Shown in pieces: positions 41,135-50,992 of a stretch of DNA of 64,000 nt. Source of the DNA: Amycolatopsis sp. GM8 (GTDB lineage: Bacteria; Actinomycetota; Actinomycetes; Mycobacteriales; Pseudonocardiaceae). The first letter of the stretch is position 1. Every line of letters begins with the position of its first letter. The notes under the pieces are model-generated. The model did not search any database. It had not been told where the DNA came from and was given only the letters and a program-made list of their open reading frames with translations. The stretch is taken from contig NZ_JAJKFK010000002.1 in assembly GCF_021653975.1 (NCBI RefSeq), forward strand, positions 186,001 to 250,000. Direction: 5' to 3'. The position numbers were made by a program, and so were the translations under genes.

Positions 41135-43027
41135 ATGTGCGGAATCGCAGGCGCCGTCCGGTGGCCCGACGGCGGGCCGCTGACCGACCGGCTGACCAAG
41201 ACGCTGGCCCACCGCGGGCCGGACGGCGCGGGCCGGTACGACTTCGGTGATGTCCACTTGGGACATAGACGGCTCTCCATCATCGACCTGTCCGAAACCG
41301 GTGCGCAGCCCATGGTTTCGGACGGGCTCGCGCTGACCTACAACGGCGAGCTGTACAACGCGCCGGAGCTGCGGGCCGAGCTGGAGTCGTCCGGCGTGCG
41401 GTTCCGCGGTACGTCGGACACCGAGGTGCTGCTGGAGGCCTGGCGCCGCTGGGGCACCGGCTGCCTGCCGCGGCTGCGCGGCATGTTCGCGTTCGCGGTG
41501 TTCGACGAGCGCACCGGTGACCTGGTGCTCGCGCGCGACCAGCTGGGCATCAAGCCCTTGTTCCTGGTCCGCCGTGGCGAGGGCCTGGTCTTCGCGTCGG
41601 AGCTGAAAGCGCTTTCCACCGAGCTGTCCGGCTCGCTGCACGTCGACGACGCGGCGATGATCGCGTCGCTGCTCTACTACTGGGTGCCGGACGCGCGCTG
41701 CGCGTTCCGCGAGGCGGAGAAGCTGCCGCCGGGTTCGTGGCTGCGGATCCGCCGCGACGGCAGCGTGGACCGAGGCCGGTACTGGTCGATCCAGGACGTC
41801 GCGGCCGAGGCCGCCGAGGCGCCGTTCCCCGACCTCGACGCCGTCATCGAGGAATCGACGCGCAAGCACCTGCTCGCCGACGTCCCGGTGGCGACGTTCC
41901 TTTCCGGCGGGCTCGATTCCAGCTACCTGACCGCGCTCGCGGCGAAGCACCGGCCCGGGATCTCCGCCTACACCATCGGTTTCCGCGCCGAGGACGCAAA
42001 GTTCGAGGCCATGCCGGACGATCTGCGCTACGCCCGGCAGGTCGCCGCGCAATTCGGCGTGGACCTGCACGAGATCGAGATCGCGCCGCAGGTGCTCGAC
42101 CTGCTGCCGCGGATGACCTACCACCTGGACGAGCCGATCGGCGATCCCGCGGCGATCAACACGTTCCTCATCTGCAGCGCCGCCCGCGAGGCCGGGGTCA
42201 AGGTGATGCTGTCCGGGATGGGCGCGGACGAGCTGTTCGCCGGGTACCGCAAGCATTTCGCGAACCTGCTCGCACTCAAGTACCAGCAGGTGCCGGGCGC
42301 GATCCGGCGGCCCGTCGAGTCCGTTGTGGACAGACTGCCGGTCGCGACGTCGAAGCGCGGGTTCCGCACGGTCCGGTTCGCGAAGCGCTTCCTGTCCTTC
42401 GCCGAGCTGCCCGAAGAAACCGCTTTCCGCCGCAGCTACACGATGTACGACCGGGCGGAGCTCGCCGCGCTGCTCAGTCCCGATCTCGCGCCGGTGGTGG
42501 ACGACGTGCTGACCGAGCACGCCGACACCTACCACGACAACCGGCTGAACGACTTCGTCAACCGCATGTGCCTCGCGGACGCGCGACTCTTCCTGCCCGG
42601 GCTCAACCTCGCCTACACCGACCGCTCCAGCATGGCCGCGTCCACCGAGGTGCGGGTGCCGTTCGTGGACGTCGAGGTCGTCAAGGCCGCGTTCGCGATC
42701 CCCGGCAACCGGAAGATCGTGAAGCGGCAAGGGAAAGCGGCACTGAAGGAAGCCGCCTCCGGCATCCTGCCGCGCGAGATCGTGTACCGGCCGAAGGGCC
42801 TGTTCAGCGCACCGCTGCGGGCCTGGATGAGCCGGGACCTGGCACCGCTGATGCGTGAGGTCGTCAACGAAGGCGTGCTCGTGAAATCGGGTTTCCTGCG
42901 GCAGGACGCGCTGCGGCGGCTCGTCGAGGAGGACGCCTCCGGGCAGCAGGACCGGTCGAAACACCTGTGGCACATCTTGACCCTCGAGTACTGGTACCGG
43001 AGCGCAACCTCACAAGGAGCGTCGTGA
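41135..43027 (+). CDS. asnB: asparagine synthase (glutamine-hydrolysing)
   Basis: ATG 41135 follows CAGGAGG. The 630-residue protein starts MCGIAGAVRWPDGG with the N-terminal nucleophile Cys2 of class II glutaminases. It continues with LAHRGPDGAGRYDF and the synthetase PP-loop FLSGGLDSSYLTALAAKH. In surface polysaccharide clusters such AsnB paralogues may amidate uronic acids rather than make free asparagine, which would fit the sugar dehydrogenase at the start of this operon. Confidence 0.92.
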   Translation: MCGIAGAVRWPDGGPLTDRLTKTLAHRGPDGAGRYDFGDVHLGHRRLSIIDLSETGAQPMVSDGLALTYNGELYNAPELRAELESSGVRFRGTSDTEVLLEAWRRWGTGCLPRLRGMFAFAVFDERTGDLVLARDQLGIKPLFLVRRGEGLVFASELKALSTELSGSLHVDDAAMIASLLYYWVPDARCAFREAEKLPPGSWLRIRRDGSVDRGRYWSIQDVAAEAAEAPFPDLDAVIEESTRKHLLADVPVATFLSGGLDSSYLTALAAKHRPGISAYTIGFRAEDAKFEAMPDDLRYARQVAAQFGVDLHEIEIAPQVLDLLPRMTYHLDEPIGDPAAINTFLICSAAREAGVKVMLSGMGADELFAGYRKHFANLLALKYQQVPGAIRRPVESVVDRLPVATSKRGFRTVRFAKRFLSFAELPEETAFRRSYTMYDRAELAALLSPDLAPVVDDVLTEHADTYHDNRLNDFVNRMCLADARLFLPGLNLAYTDRSSMAASTEVRVPFVDVEVVKAAFAIPGNRKIVKRQGKAALKEAASGILPREIVYRPKGLFSAPLRAWMSRDLAPLMREVVNEGVLVKSGFLRQDALRRLVEEDASGQQDRSKHLWHILTLEYWYRSATSQGAS

Positions 43028-45183
43028 AGCAGGTAGTGCAGAACTACAAGAGCGGGGAGCTCGCGCTCCTCGACGTCGAAACGCCCGCCTGCAAGCCCGG
43101 CGGCGTGCTGGTGCGGACGGCCTTCTCGCTGATCTCGACCGGGACCGAGCTGATGAAGGTCTCCGAGGCGAGCATGTCGATGGTCGGCAAGGCGCGCTCG
43201 CGCCCGGACCAGGTCGCGAAGGTCATGCAGAGCGTCGCCACGAACGGGGTCGCCGCGACCTACCGCAAGGTGATGAACAAGCTGGACTCCTATACCCCGC
43301 TGGGATATTCGCTCGCCGGGGTCGTCGAGGAGGTCGGCGCCGGGATCGACGACGTGGCCGTCGGCGACCTCGTCGCGTGCGCGGGCAACGAGCACGCGCT
43401 GCACTCGGAACTGAACTGGGTGCCCAAGAACCTGTACGCGAAGGTGCCCGCCGGGCTCGACCCGCGGCACGCGGCGTTCGGCACCGTCGGTTCCATTGCC
43501 ATGCAAGGGGTTCGCCGTGGTGAGCCGCAGCTGGGCGAGATCGCGCTGGTGATCGGGCTGGGCCTGATCGGACAGCTCGTCGTGCAGCTGCTCACCGCGT
43601 CCGGCGTGCGCGTGCTCGGTGTCGACCCTGACCCGGGCCGCTGCGAGCTGGCCGAAAAACTCGGCGCGCTGGTGTGTGGCGCGCCGGGTTCGGACCTCGT
43701 CGACGCCGCGGTCGACGAGCTGACCGGCGGGTACGGCGTCGACCAGGTGTACCTCGCGGCGGGCGGCAGCACGAACGAGCCGGTGGAACTGGCCGCGCGG
43801 CTGTCCCGCGACCGCGGCCGGGTGATCGACATCGGCAAGTGCCGGCTCGACCTGCCGTGGAATGCCTACTACGAAAAGGAACTGGACGTCCGGTTCTCCC
43901 GCTCGTACGGGCCGGGCCGGTACGACCCATCGTACGAGCTCGAAGGCCGCGACTACCCCATCGGTTACGTGCGCTGGACCGAACGGCGGAATATCGAGTG
44001 TTTCCTCGATCTTGCCGCGCGCGGTCGGGTAGATGTCGGGCCCCTGATCTCGCACGTGGCCGATTTCTCGACCGCGGTCGAGACCTACCAGCGCCTCAAC
44101 GGCGGCGAACTGAAGGCGGTCGCAGTGCTCTTCCGGTACCCCTCCGAAGTGGCGAACACGGTCGAGCCGGTGCTGGCCGCCCAGCCGATTCCCGCCCCCG
44201 CGCGGACCGCGCGCCCGATCGGCCGGGTGCGGGTCGGGTTCATCGGCGCCGGCAACTACGCGTCCTCGATGTTGTTGCCACACCTGGCCGAACGGGACGA
44301 CGTCGAGCTGACGCGGGTCGCGACCACGTCCTCGCTCTCGGGTGCCAACGCGCAGCGCAAGTTCGGCTTCGCCGAAGCGACCACCGATGTCGACCGGCTG
44401 CTGGACGACGACTCGATCGACGCGATCTTCGTGGTGACCCGGCACAGCTCGCACGCCGAGCTGACCCGCCGCGCGCTGCTCGCCGGCAAGGCGGTGTTCG
44501 TCGAGAAGCCGCTCGCGCTCACCGAGGCCGAGGTCGGCAAGATCCTGGCGGCGATCGAGGAGTCCGGCAACGACCGGCTGCAGGTCGGGTTCAACCGCCG
44601 GTTCGCGCCGCTGCTGAACGAGGCGAAGACCCAGTTCGGCAAGCGCGTCGGCCCCGCGTCGGTGCGCTACCTGGTCAACGCCGGGCGGCTGGAGTCCGGC
44701 AGCTGGTACAACCAGGCCGATTCGGAAGGCACCCGGTTCGCCGGTGAGGGCGGGCATTTCATCGACACCATCAGCTGGCTGCTCGACGAGGACCCGATCG
44801 CCGTCTACGCCTGCGGCACCGGGGACCAGCAGGTGTTCCTGCGCTACCCGGACGGCTCGACGGCCACGATCTCCTACGTCACCAGCGGTTCGACCGGGTT
44901 CCAGAAGGAGACCATCGATCTGCTCGGCGACGGCAAGGTGCTCAAGTTCGACGACTTCCTGCGCGCGGCGGTGTATTCCCGCAAGAAGTGGACCAGCCCG
45001 CGCATCCCCAAGGGCCGCGACAAGGGCCAGCAGGCGGAACTCGACGCGTTCATCGAGGCCGTCGCCTCCGGCGCCGAAATGCCGGTCCCGCTGGACACAT
45101 TGGTCTCGACCACACTGGCCACGCTCGCCGCGCAGACCAGCCTCGCCACGGGTGTGCCGGTGCGAATCGAGGTGCCGTCATGA
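43024..45183 (+). CDS. bi-domain oxidoreductase (zinc-type dehydrogenase + Gfo/Idh/MocA)
   Basis: GTG 43024 overlaps the asnB stop and follows AAGGAG. Residues 1-380 are a medium-chain dehydrogenase-like domain with Rossmann motif VIGLGLIGQLVVQLLTASGV. Residues ~410-719 are a Gfo/Idh/MocA dehydrogenase (VGFIGAGNYASSMLLPHL, GKAVFVEKPLALTEAEV). This fusion is common in bacterial polysaccharide loci next to heparinase-like genes, as here. It presumably changes a sugar or sugar nucleotide by linked oxidation and reduction; the substrate is unknown. Confidence 0.88.
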   Translation: MKQVVQNYKSGELALLDVETPACKPGGVLVRTAFSLISTGTELMKVSEASMSMVGKARSRPDQVAKVMQSVATNGVAATYRKVMNKLDSYTPLGYSLAGVVEEVGAGIDDVAVGDLVACAGNEHALHSELNWVPKNLYAKVPAGLDPRHAAFGTVGSIAMQGVRRGEPQLGEIALVIGLGLIGQLVVQLLTASGVRVLGVDPDPGRCELAEKLGALVCGAPGSDLVDAAVDELTGGYGVDQVYLAAGGSTNEPVELAARLSRDRGRVIDIGKCRLDLPWNAYYEKELDVRFSRSYGPGRYDPSYELEGRDYPIGYVRWTERRNIECFLDLAARGRVDVGPLISHVADFSTAVETYQRLNGGELKAVAVLFRYPSEVANTVEPVLAAQPIPAPARTARPIGRVRVGFIGAGNYASSMLLPHLAERDDVELTRVATTSSLSGANAQRKFGFAEATTDVDRLLDDDSIDAIFVVTRHSSHAELTRRALLAGKAVFVEKPLALTEAEVGKILAAIEESGNDRLQVGFNRRFAPLLNEAKTQFGKRVGPASVRYLVNAGRLESGSWYNQADSEGTRFAGEGGHFIDTISWLLDEDPIAVYACGTGDQQVFLRYPDGSTATISYVTSGSTGFQKETIDLLGDGKVLKFDDFLRAAVYSRKKWTSPRIPKGRDKGQQAELDAFIEAVASGAEMPVPLDTLVSTTLATLAAQTSLATGVPVRIEVPS

Positions 45184-47102
45184 TGGGTCCGGGCTGGTAC
45201 CTGCGGCGGCTGTCGCGGATGGGCACGCGGGAAATCCGCGGCCGGGTCGCCGATGTCGTGAACAAGCGGCGGTGGCGGCGCATCGCGGCGATGCCGAGCG
45301 AGGCCGCGTGGCTGGCCCACCGGGATTTCCGGCCGCTGCCCGCGGACGCCCTGCAGGCTGTCCCCGAGCAGGCGGCGGCCGCGGTGATCGCGAAGGCCAA
45401 CCGGTTGCTCGACGGGCATGCCGTGTACTTCGGCGTGAGCCGCGACGACATGGCCGGCCCGGACTGGTCGTTCGACCCGAAGACCGGGCGCCGCGCACCG
45501 TCCGATGTGTACTCGTTCGACGTCGCCTACCGCAGCGAGGAAACGGTCGGCGACATCAAGCAGATCTGGGAACCGTCACGCCACCAGCACCTCACCGTGC
45601 TCGCCGCGGCGTACGCGCTCACCGGTGACGACTCCTACGCCGAGCGGGTCGCCGATCACCTGAAGTCGTGGTGGGCGGCCAATCCGCCGCTGCGCGGGGT
45701 GCACTGGGTCAGCGGGATCGAGCTGGGCATCCGGCTGCTGTCGTGGGTGTGGACCCGCCGCCTGCTCGACGGCTGGCCCGGCGCGCCCGGGCTGTTCGAG
45801 GACAATCCCGAGGCGCTGCACCAGATCTGGCATCACCAGCGCTGGCTCGCCGCGTTCCCCAGCCGCGGTTCCTCGGCCAACAACCACGTCATCGCCGAGT
45901 CCGCGGGCCAGCTCGCGGCCTCCTGCGCGTTCCGGTGGTTCCCCGAGTCGTCGCTGTGGCGCACCCAGGCGATGGCGTCGCTCGACGAGCAGCTGGCACG
46001 CAACACCTTCGACTCCGGTCTCAACCGCGAGCTGGCGACCGAGTACCACGGGCTCGTGCTGGAACTGGGTCTGGTGGCCGCACTCGAAGCGGAGGCGGCG
46101 GGCACGCCGGTGCCCGGCTCGACCTGGCAGCTGCTGCTGCGGATGACCGACGCACTGGCGTCCATTGTGGATGATCAGCTGCGCCCGCCGCGCCAGGGTG
46201 ACGCCGACGACGGGTACGGGCTGGTCGTGGACGGCGACGAGGTGCACCGCTGGGCCTCCCTGCTGGCCACCGGCGGCGCGCTGTTCGGACGGCTGAGCTG
46301 GTGGCCCGAAGTGCCGCGCGCCGACGTGCGGACCGCGCTCTTGACCGCACTCGCCAAGCCGACGGTGACCGCGTCCCGGCCCACGGAGCGCCAGAACCAT
46401 TTCGCCGACGCCGGGATGACCATCCTGCGCGACGACGAAATCTGGTGCCGCTGCGACGGCGGGCCGCACGGGTTCCTGTCCATCGCCGCGCACGCGCACG
46501 CCGACGCGCTCTCGGTCGAGGTGCGGCACAACGGCGTCGACATCCTGGCCGACCCGGGCACCTTCTGCTACCACGGCGAGCCCGAGTGGCGCTCCTACTT
46601 CCGGTCCACCCTCGGCCACAACACGCTGCAGCTCGACGACCACGACCAGTCCACGTCCGGCGGCCCGTTCATGTGGACCAAGCAGGCGCACACGAAGGTC
46701 CGCACGCACGGCCCGGAGAGCTGGTCCGCCGAGCACGACGGGTACTCCCCGGCGATTCACCGCCGCTGGGTGCAGCTCGCCGACTCCGAACTGCACATCT
46801 CCGACGAGGTCGTCAGCTCGCGGCGGCACCGCACCCGGCTCGCCTTCCACCTCGGGCCCGCGGTGTCCGTCGAACTCGAGGACAGCAAGGCGCACCTGGC
46901 GTGGGACGGCGGCTCGGCCGTGCTCGAACTCCCGCAGGAGCTGGATTGGGCGATCCACCACGGCGCGGAAAAACCGCCGCTGGGCTGGTATTCGCCCGGG
47001 TTCGGCCGCAAGGTGCCGGCCGCGACCCTGATCGGCACCGGATCCGCCAGGGTGCTGTCCACCGTGCTCCGCTTCCGCCGTGCGGAGGTGCCCGCGCTGT
47101 GA
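45180..47102 (+). CDS. heparinase II/III-family protein (alginate-lyase-like)
   Basis: ATG 45180 (or 45183) overlaps the upstream stop. The 640-residue protein has an N-terminal alpha/alpha toroid (residues ~90-400: WEPSRHQHLTVLAAAYALTG, SSANNHVIAESAGQLAASCA) and a C-terminal beta-sandwich with the heparinase motif AAHAHADALSVEVRHNG. It lacks a signal peptide. In polysaccharide operons such proteins may trim, edit or epimerise uronic-acid polymers. Coupling to the bi-domain oxidoreductase is conserved in my knowledge of such loci. Confidence 0.87.
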   Translation: MMGPGWYLRRLSRMGTREIRGRVADVVNKRRWRRIAAMPSEAAWLAHRDFRPLPADALQAVPEQAAAAVIAKANRLLDGHAVYFGVSRDDMAGPDWSFDPKTGRRAPSDVYSFDVAYRSEETVGDIKQIWEPSRHQHLTVLAAAYALTGDDSYAERVADHLKSWWAANPPLRGVHWVSGIELGIRLLSWVWTRRLLDGWPGAPGLFEDNPEALHQIWHHQRWLAAFPSRGSSANNHVIAESAGQLAASCAFRWFPESSLWRTQAMASLDEQLARNTFDSGLNRELATEYHGLVLELGLVAALEAEAAGTPVPGSTWQLLLRMTDALASIVDDQLRPPRQGDADDGYGLVVDGDEVHRWASLLATGGALFGRLSWWPEVPRADVRTALLTALAKPTVTASRPTERQNHFADAGMTILRDDEIWCRCDGGPHGFLSIAAHAHADALSVEVRHNGVDILADPGTFCYHGEPEWRSYFRSTLGHNTLQLDDHDQSTSGGPFMWTKQAHTKVRTHGPESWSAEHDGYSPAIHRRWVQLADSELHISDEVVSSRRHRTRLAFHLGPAVSVELEDSKAHLAWDGGSAVLELPQELDWAIHHGAEKPPLGWYSPGFGRKVPAATLIGTGSARVLSTVLRFRRAEVPAL

Positions 47103-48589
47103 AATTGTGCTGGGTGCTCCTCGGTCTGCTCGTGCTCACCGCCTGCAGCTCATCGTCCACTGAGGACAAAGCCGCACCGGCCGACGCCGCGCCGGCCGCT
47201 TCGGCGGCCGCGGTGTGCGACAAGGAGCCCGCGGGGCCCTCGGCAGCACCGGCCGGCGCGGTGACGATCGACCCGAACATCACCGGCGATCTCCTCGCGA
47301 AGACGAAGGCCAGTCCCGCGGGCACCACGTTCTGGCTCGCGCCCGGCACCCACCGGCTCGGCAGCGGGAACTACGACCAGGTGGTGCCCAAGGACGGCGA
47401 CGTGTTCCTCGGCGCGCCGGGCGCGATCCTCGACGGTGAGCACGTGAACCAGTACGCGTTCACCGGGCACGCCACGAACGTCAGCATCCAGCACCTGACC
47501 GTGCAGAACTTCACCGCCCCGCACGACGAAGGCGTGGTCAACCACGACTCCGGCGACGGCTGGATCATCGAGCACAACACGTTGCAGCGCAACGACGGCG
47601 CCGCGCTGATGGCCGGCGCCCGGCAGCAGGTGCGCGGGAACTGCCTGCGCGACAACGGCCAGTACGGCATGAACGCGTACAAGGGCGACGGCACGATCAC
47701 CGGGCTGGTCGTCGAGGGCAACGAGATCGTCGGCAACAACACCGGCGACTGGGAGACCAAGGAGCCCGGCTGCGGGTGCACCGGCGGCATCAAGTTCTGG
47801 GCCGTGAACGGCGCGGACGTGCGCGGCAACTGGGTGCACGACAACCGCGGCGTCGGGCTCTGGGCGGACACCAACAACAACGACTTCCTCATCGAGGGCA
47901 ACCTGATCGAGAACAACGACGGTGCCGCGATCGAGTACGAGATCAGCTACAACGCGACCATCCGGAACAACATGATCCGCAAGAACAACTGGGTGGACGG
48001 CAAGAAGTACGCCGACCGCGGCGACAACTTCCCGCTCGCGACGATCTACATCTCCGAGTCCGGCGGCGAACCGCGGGTCCCGGCCAGGACGGCGAAGATC
48101 GACATCGCGGGCAACGTGCTGCAGAACAACTGGTCCGGGATCACCCTGTGGGAGAACGCCGACCGATTCTGCAACAGCCCCGCGAACACCTCCTCCGGCG
48201 TGTGCACCCTGGTACAGCCCGACTCGGCGAAATGCGCGCGGCCCGGGATCATGACCCAGCCGCTGTACAGCGACTGCCGGTGGAAGACGAAGAACGTGGA
48301 CATCCACGACAACCGGTTCGAGCTGGATCCCGCCGTCGTGGGCTGCACGGTGAGCTGCGGGCGGATGGCGGTGCTGTCGAACTTCGGCACCTACCCGGAC
48401 TGGTCACCGTACAAGGGTGACGTGGTGGCCGACGCCATCACCACCGGGCAGCACAACCAGTGGCACGACAACACCTACGTCGGCCCGTGGAGCTTCGTCG
48501 TCCACGACACGAGCCAGATCCTGGATTCCTTCCAATGGCAGGGAACCCAGCAACAGGATCAGGGCAGTACGTTCACGAAGGGCGGCTGA
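47099..48589 (+). CDS. lipoprotein with right-handed parallel beta-helix
   Basis: GTG 47099 overlaps the previous stop. The signal peptide ends in a lipobox (LGLLVLTACSSSS), so the mature protein is anchored to the outer face of the membrane at that Cys. The body has many Asn-rich turns (VEGNEIVGNNTGDW, IEGNLIENNDGAAIEYEI, IRNNMIRKNN), the pattern of parallel beta-helix carbohydrate enzymes (pectate lyase-like, NosD-like). Four or more Cys pairs may form disulfides. It probably binds or modifies the polymer outside the cell, as AlgG/AlgE-type epimerases do. Confidence 0.85.
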   Translation: MKLCWVLLGLLVLTACSSSSTEDKAAPADAAPAASAAAVCDKEPAGPSAAPAGAVTIDPNITGDLLAKTKASPAGTTFWLAPGTHRLGSGNYDQVVPKDGDVFLGAPGAILDGEHVNQYAFTGHATNVSIQHLTVQNFTAPHDEGVVNHDSGDGWIIEHNTLQRNDGAALMAGARQQVRGNCLRDNGQYGMNAYKGDGTITGLVVEGNEIVGNNTGDWETKEPGCGCTGGIKFWAVNGADVRGNWVHDNRGVGLWADTNNNDFLIEGNLIENNDGAAIEYEISYNATIRNNMIRKNNWVDGKKYADRGDNFPLATIYISESGGEPRVPARTAKIDIAGNVLQNNWSGITLWENADRFCNSPANTSSGVCTLVQPDSAKCARPGIMTQPLYSDCRWKTKNVDIHDNRFELDPAVVGCTVSCGRMAVLSNFGTYPDWSPYKGDVVADAITTGQHNQWHDNTYVGPWSFVVHDTSQILDSFQWQGTQQQDQGSTFTKGG

Positions 48590-48590
48590 C

Positions 48591-49796
48591 ATGGCGCTCG
48601 CGCGGCTGACTCCGCTGCACCACGCCCCTGCCACCACGCAGAGCACGCCGCGTGCCGTCGCGGTGGCGTGGGTCCTGCTGATCCTGAACACGCTCGGCTC
48701 CACCGGCGCGCAGACGATCATCCCGCTGCCCCGGTCGGTCATCCAGCTGGTCACGATGGGCGCGCTCGTGATCGCGTTCACGCTGGCGCTGGTGGTCAAC
48801 ATCCAGCTGCGCATCCGGCCCAGCGCGTACCTGCTGCTGCTCACCCTGCTGCTGGTGGTCAGCATCCTGTCCAGCGCGCACCTGGAATCCGGGTTCGGCG
48901 CGCTGTTCCGGTGTTTCCGGCTGTCGTTGTTCATCGGCACGCTCTGGCTGCTGACGCGCTGGTGGAACGGCAGTACGAACTTCGTGCGGTTCCATATCAA
49001 GGCCTACAGCGCGGTGCTGGTGACCGTCGCGATCGGACTCGTGATCGCGCCGGGCAAGGCGATGCCGGACATCTACGGCGGGCGGCTCTCGGGCGCGGTG
49101 TGGCCGCTGACCCCGCCGCAGATCGGCCAGTACGCGGCGGTCATCTCCGGGCTCACGCTGTTGTTGTGGCTGGGTAAGCGGGTCGACCGGCGCAGCGCGC
49201 TGCTCATCGTCATCCCGGCGCTCGGGTTGCTGCTGCTGACCCACACGCGCACGGCGACGCTCGGCCTCATCGTCGGTCTCCTCGTCGCGCTGATTTCGTT
49301 GTGGCTCACCAGTTCGCGGGCGCGCTCGGTGTTCACCTGGTTCATCGTGGTGGCGGTGTTCGCGGCGATCGCGCTGGCGTCGCTGCTGCAGGCCTGGTTC
49401 CTGCGCGGGCAGTCGGAGGACAACTTCTCGACGCTCACCGGCCGCGCGAAGGTGTGGGACGCGCTGCTGAACGCGCCGCGCTCGGTGAGCGAGAACCTGT
49501 TCGGCATCGGGCTGGGCGACAAGTCCTATGCCGGGCTGCCGATCGACAACAGCTGGCTCGCGGTGTTCCACGAGCAGGGGCTGGTCGGCTGCGCGCTGGT
49601 CGCCGCGTTCCTGCTGGCGCTGGCCGCGGCCGCCGCGCTGAAGCCGCCGTCGCTGGAGCGGGCGTGCGCGATCTTCCTGATCGTGTACTGCATTTCGGCT
49701 TCCTACACCGAGGCCGGGCTCGGCGACGCGTCACCGTACCTGCTGCACCTGTTCGTGGCCGGTTCACTGCTGGTGCCCAAGGAGGCTCGCGCGTGA
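48591..49796 (+). CDS. O-antigen ligase/Wzy-type polymerase
   Basis: ATG 48591 starts one base after the preceding gene. The 401-residue protein has about ten to eleven membrane helices and a larger outward loop near residues 255-305 (RGQSEDNFSTLTGRAKVWDA, then PRSVSENLFGIGLG), characteristic of the Wzy_C/O-antigen ligase family. It polymerises flipped repeat units or ligates polymer to an acceptor. With the flippase in the minus-strand operon it would form a Wzx/Wzy pathway. Confidence 0.85.
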   Translation: MALARLTPLHHAPATTQSTPRAVAVAWVLLILNTLGSTGAQTIIPLPRSVIQLVTMGALVIAFTLALVVNIQLRIRPSAYLLLLTLLLVVSILSSAHLESGFGALFRCFRLSLFIGTLWLLTRWWNGSTNFVRFHIKAYSAVLVTVAIGLVIAPGKAMPDIYGGRLSGAVWPLTPPQIGQYAAVISGLTLLLWLGKRVDRRSALLIVIPALGLLLLTHTRTATLGLIVGLLVALISLWLTSSRARSVFTWFIVVAVFAAIALASLLQAWFLRGQSEDNFSTLTGRAKVWDALLNAPRSVSENLFGIGLGDKSYAGLPIDNSWLAVFHEQGLVGCALVAAFLLALAAAAALKPPSLERACAIFLIVYCISASYTEAGLGDASPYLLHLFVAGSLLVPKEARA

Positions 49797-50956
49797 AGAT
49801 CCTCGTCGTGCACAACCGGTATCGGTCGGAGCAGCCGAGCGGTGAGAACAACGTCGTGGACGCCGAGGTGGCGCTGCTGCGCGACGCCGGGCACGACGTC
49901 GGGTTGTTCGAGCGGCGCAGCGACGACATCGCGTCGATGTCGTTGGTGGGCAAGGCTTCCGTACCGTTGCGGGTGCCGTGGAACCCGCAGGCCCGCGCGG
50001 ATCTGACGGCGCGGCTGCACGCGGACCGGCCGGACGTCGTGCACATCCACAACACGTTCCCGTTGCTGTCGCCGTCGGTCGTCGCCGCCTGTGCCGACGC
50101 GCGCGTGCCCGCGGTGGCGACGCTGCACAACTACGGCATGGTCTGCCCGCCGGGGACGCTGTACCGCGACGGGCACGTGTGCACGTCGTGCGTCGGTGGC
50201 CGGCCCGTGCCGGCGGTGGCGCACGGGTGCTACCGCGGCTCGCGGGTCGCGACGCTGCCGATGGCGGTGTCGACGGCGGTGAACCGGCGGCGGTGGTGGT
50301 CGGGGATCTCGCGGTTCTTCTGTATTTCCGGCGCGCAGCGGGAGTTGCTGGTCTCGGCGGGCATGCCGGCCTCCCGGTTGGTGGTGAAGCACAACTTCGT
50401 CGACGAGCCGGTTGTGCGGCGTGAGCTGCCCGGTGAACACATCCTGTACCTGGGTCGGATGACGGAGGAGAAGGGCGTCCGGCTGCTGATGGACGCGTGG
50501 CCGCTCGCGGATGTCGGCATCCCGCTCGTGCTGGCGGGGACCGGTCCGCTGTCGGACGAGGTGGCTTCGTGGGCCGCCGGCCGGCGGGATGTGCAATATC
50601 TGGGCCTGCAGACGAAGGCTGAGTGCCAGGAGCTGTTGGCGCGGGCCTCGGCCGTGGTGGTCCCGTCGGTGTGGCTGGAGGCTTTCGGCCTGGTCGTCGT
50701 CGAGGCGATGGCCGCCGGGGTGCCCGCGGTCGCCCCCGCGCACGGCGCCTTCCCGGAACTGATCGACAACGAGGTCAGCGGGTTGCTGCACACCCCCGGC
50801 GATGCCACGTCGATGGCGTCGTCCTTGCGCCGGATCGTCGCCCCGGCCCGAAACCGCGAAATGGGCGAGGCGGCGCGGTTGCGGTACGAGAAGGACTTCA
50901 CCCCGTCGGTCGGCCTGGACCGCCTGATCGCTGGCTACCAGGCGGCGATCGGTTGA
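49793..50956 (+). CDS. GT4-family glycosyltransferase, last gene of plus operon
   Basis: GTG 49793 overlaps the previous stop. The 387-residue GT-B protein has an N-terminal domain with KILVVHNRYRSEQPSGENNV and DVVHIHNTFPLLSPSVVAAC, and a C-terminal donor domain with HILYLGRMTEEKGVRLLMDA and the EX7E motif EAFGLVVVEAMAAGVPAVAP. A Cys-containing insertion (GHVCTSCVGGRPV) is common in this subgroup. It adds a sugar to the repeat unit. The operon ends here, 37 bp before a convergent gene. Confidence 0.9.
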   Translation: MKILVVHNRYRSEQPSGENNVVDAEVALLRDAGHDVGLFERRSDDIASMSLVGKASVPLRVPWNPQARADLTARLHADRPDVVHIHNTFPLLSPSVVAACADARVPAVATLHNYGMVCPPGTLYRDGHVCTSCVGGRPVPAVAHGCYRGSRVATLPMAVSTAVNRRRWWSGISRFFCISGAQRELLVSAGMPASRLVVKHNFVDEPVVRRELPGEHILYLGRMTEEKGVRLLMDAWPLADVGIPLVLAGTGPLSDEVASWAAGRRDVQYLGLQTKAECQELLARASAVVVPSVWLEAFGLVVVEAMAAGVPAVAPAHGAFPELIDNEVSGLLHTPGDATSMASSLRRIVAPARNREMGEAARLRYEKDFTPSVGLDRLIAGYQAAIG

Positions 50957-50992
50957 GGTCAGGACGCCGAACGACACCGACGCGTTAGATTC

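Noticed and set aside
41048..42973. 641-codon antisense frame across asnB
   Set aside because: The plus-strand asparagine synthase is unmistakable. The antisense product is low-complexity Arg/Val/His-rich, without motifs.
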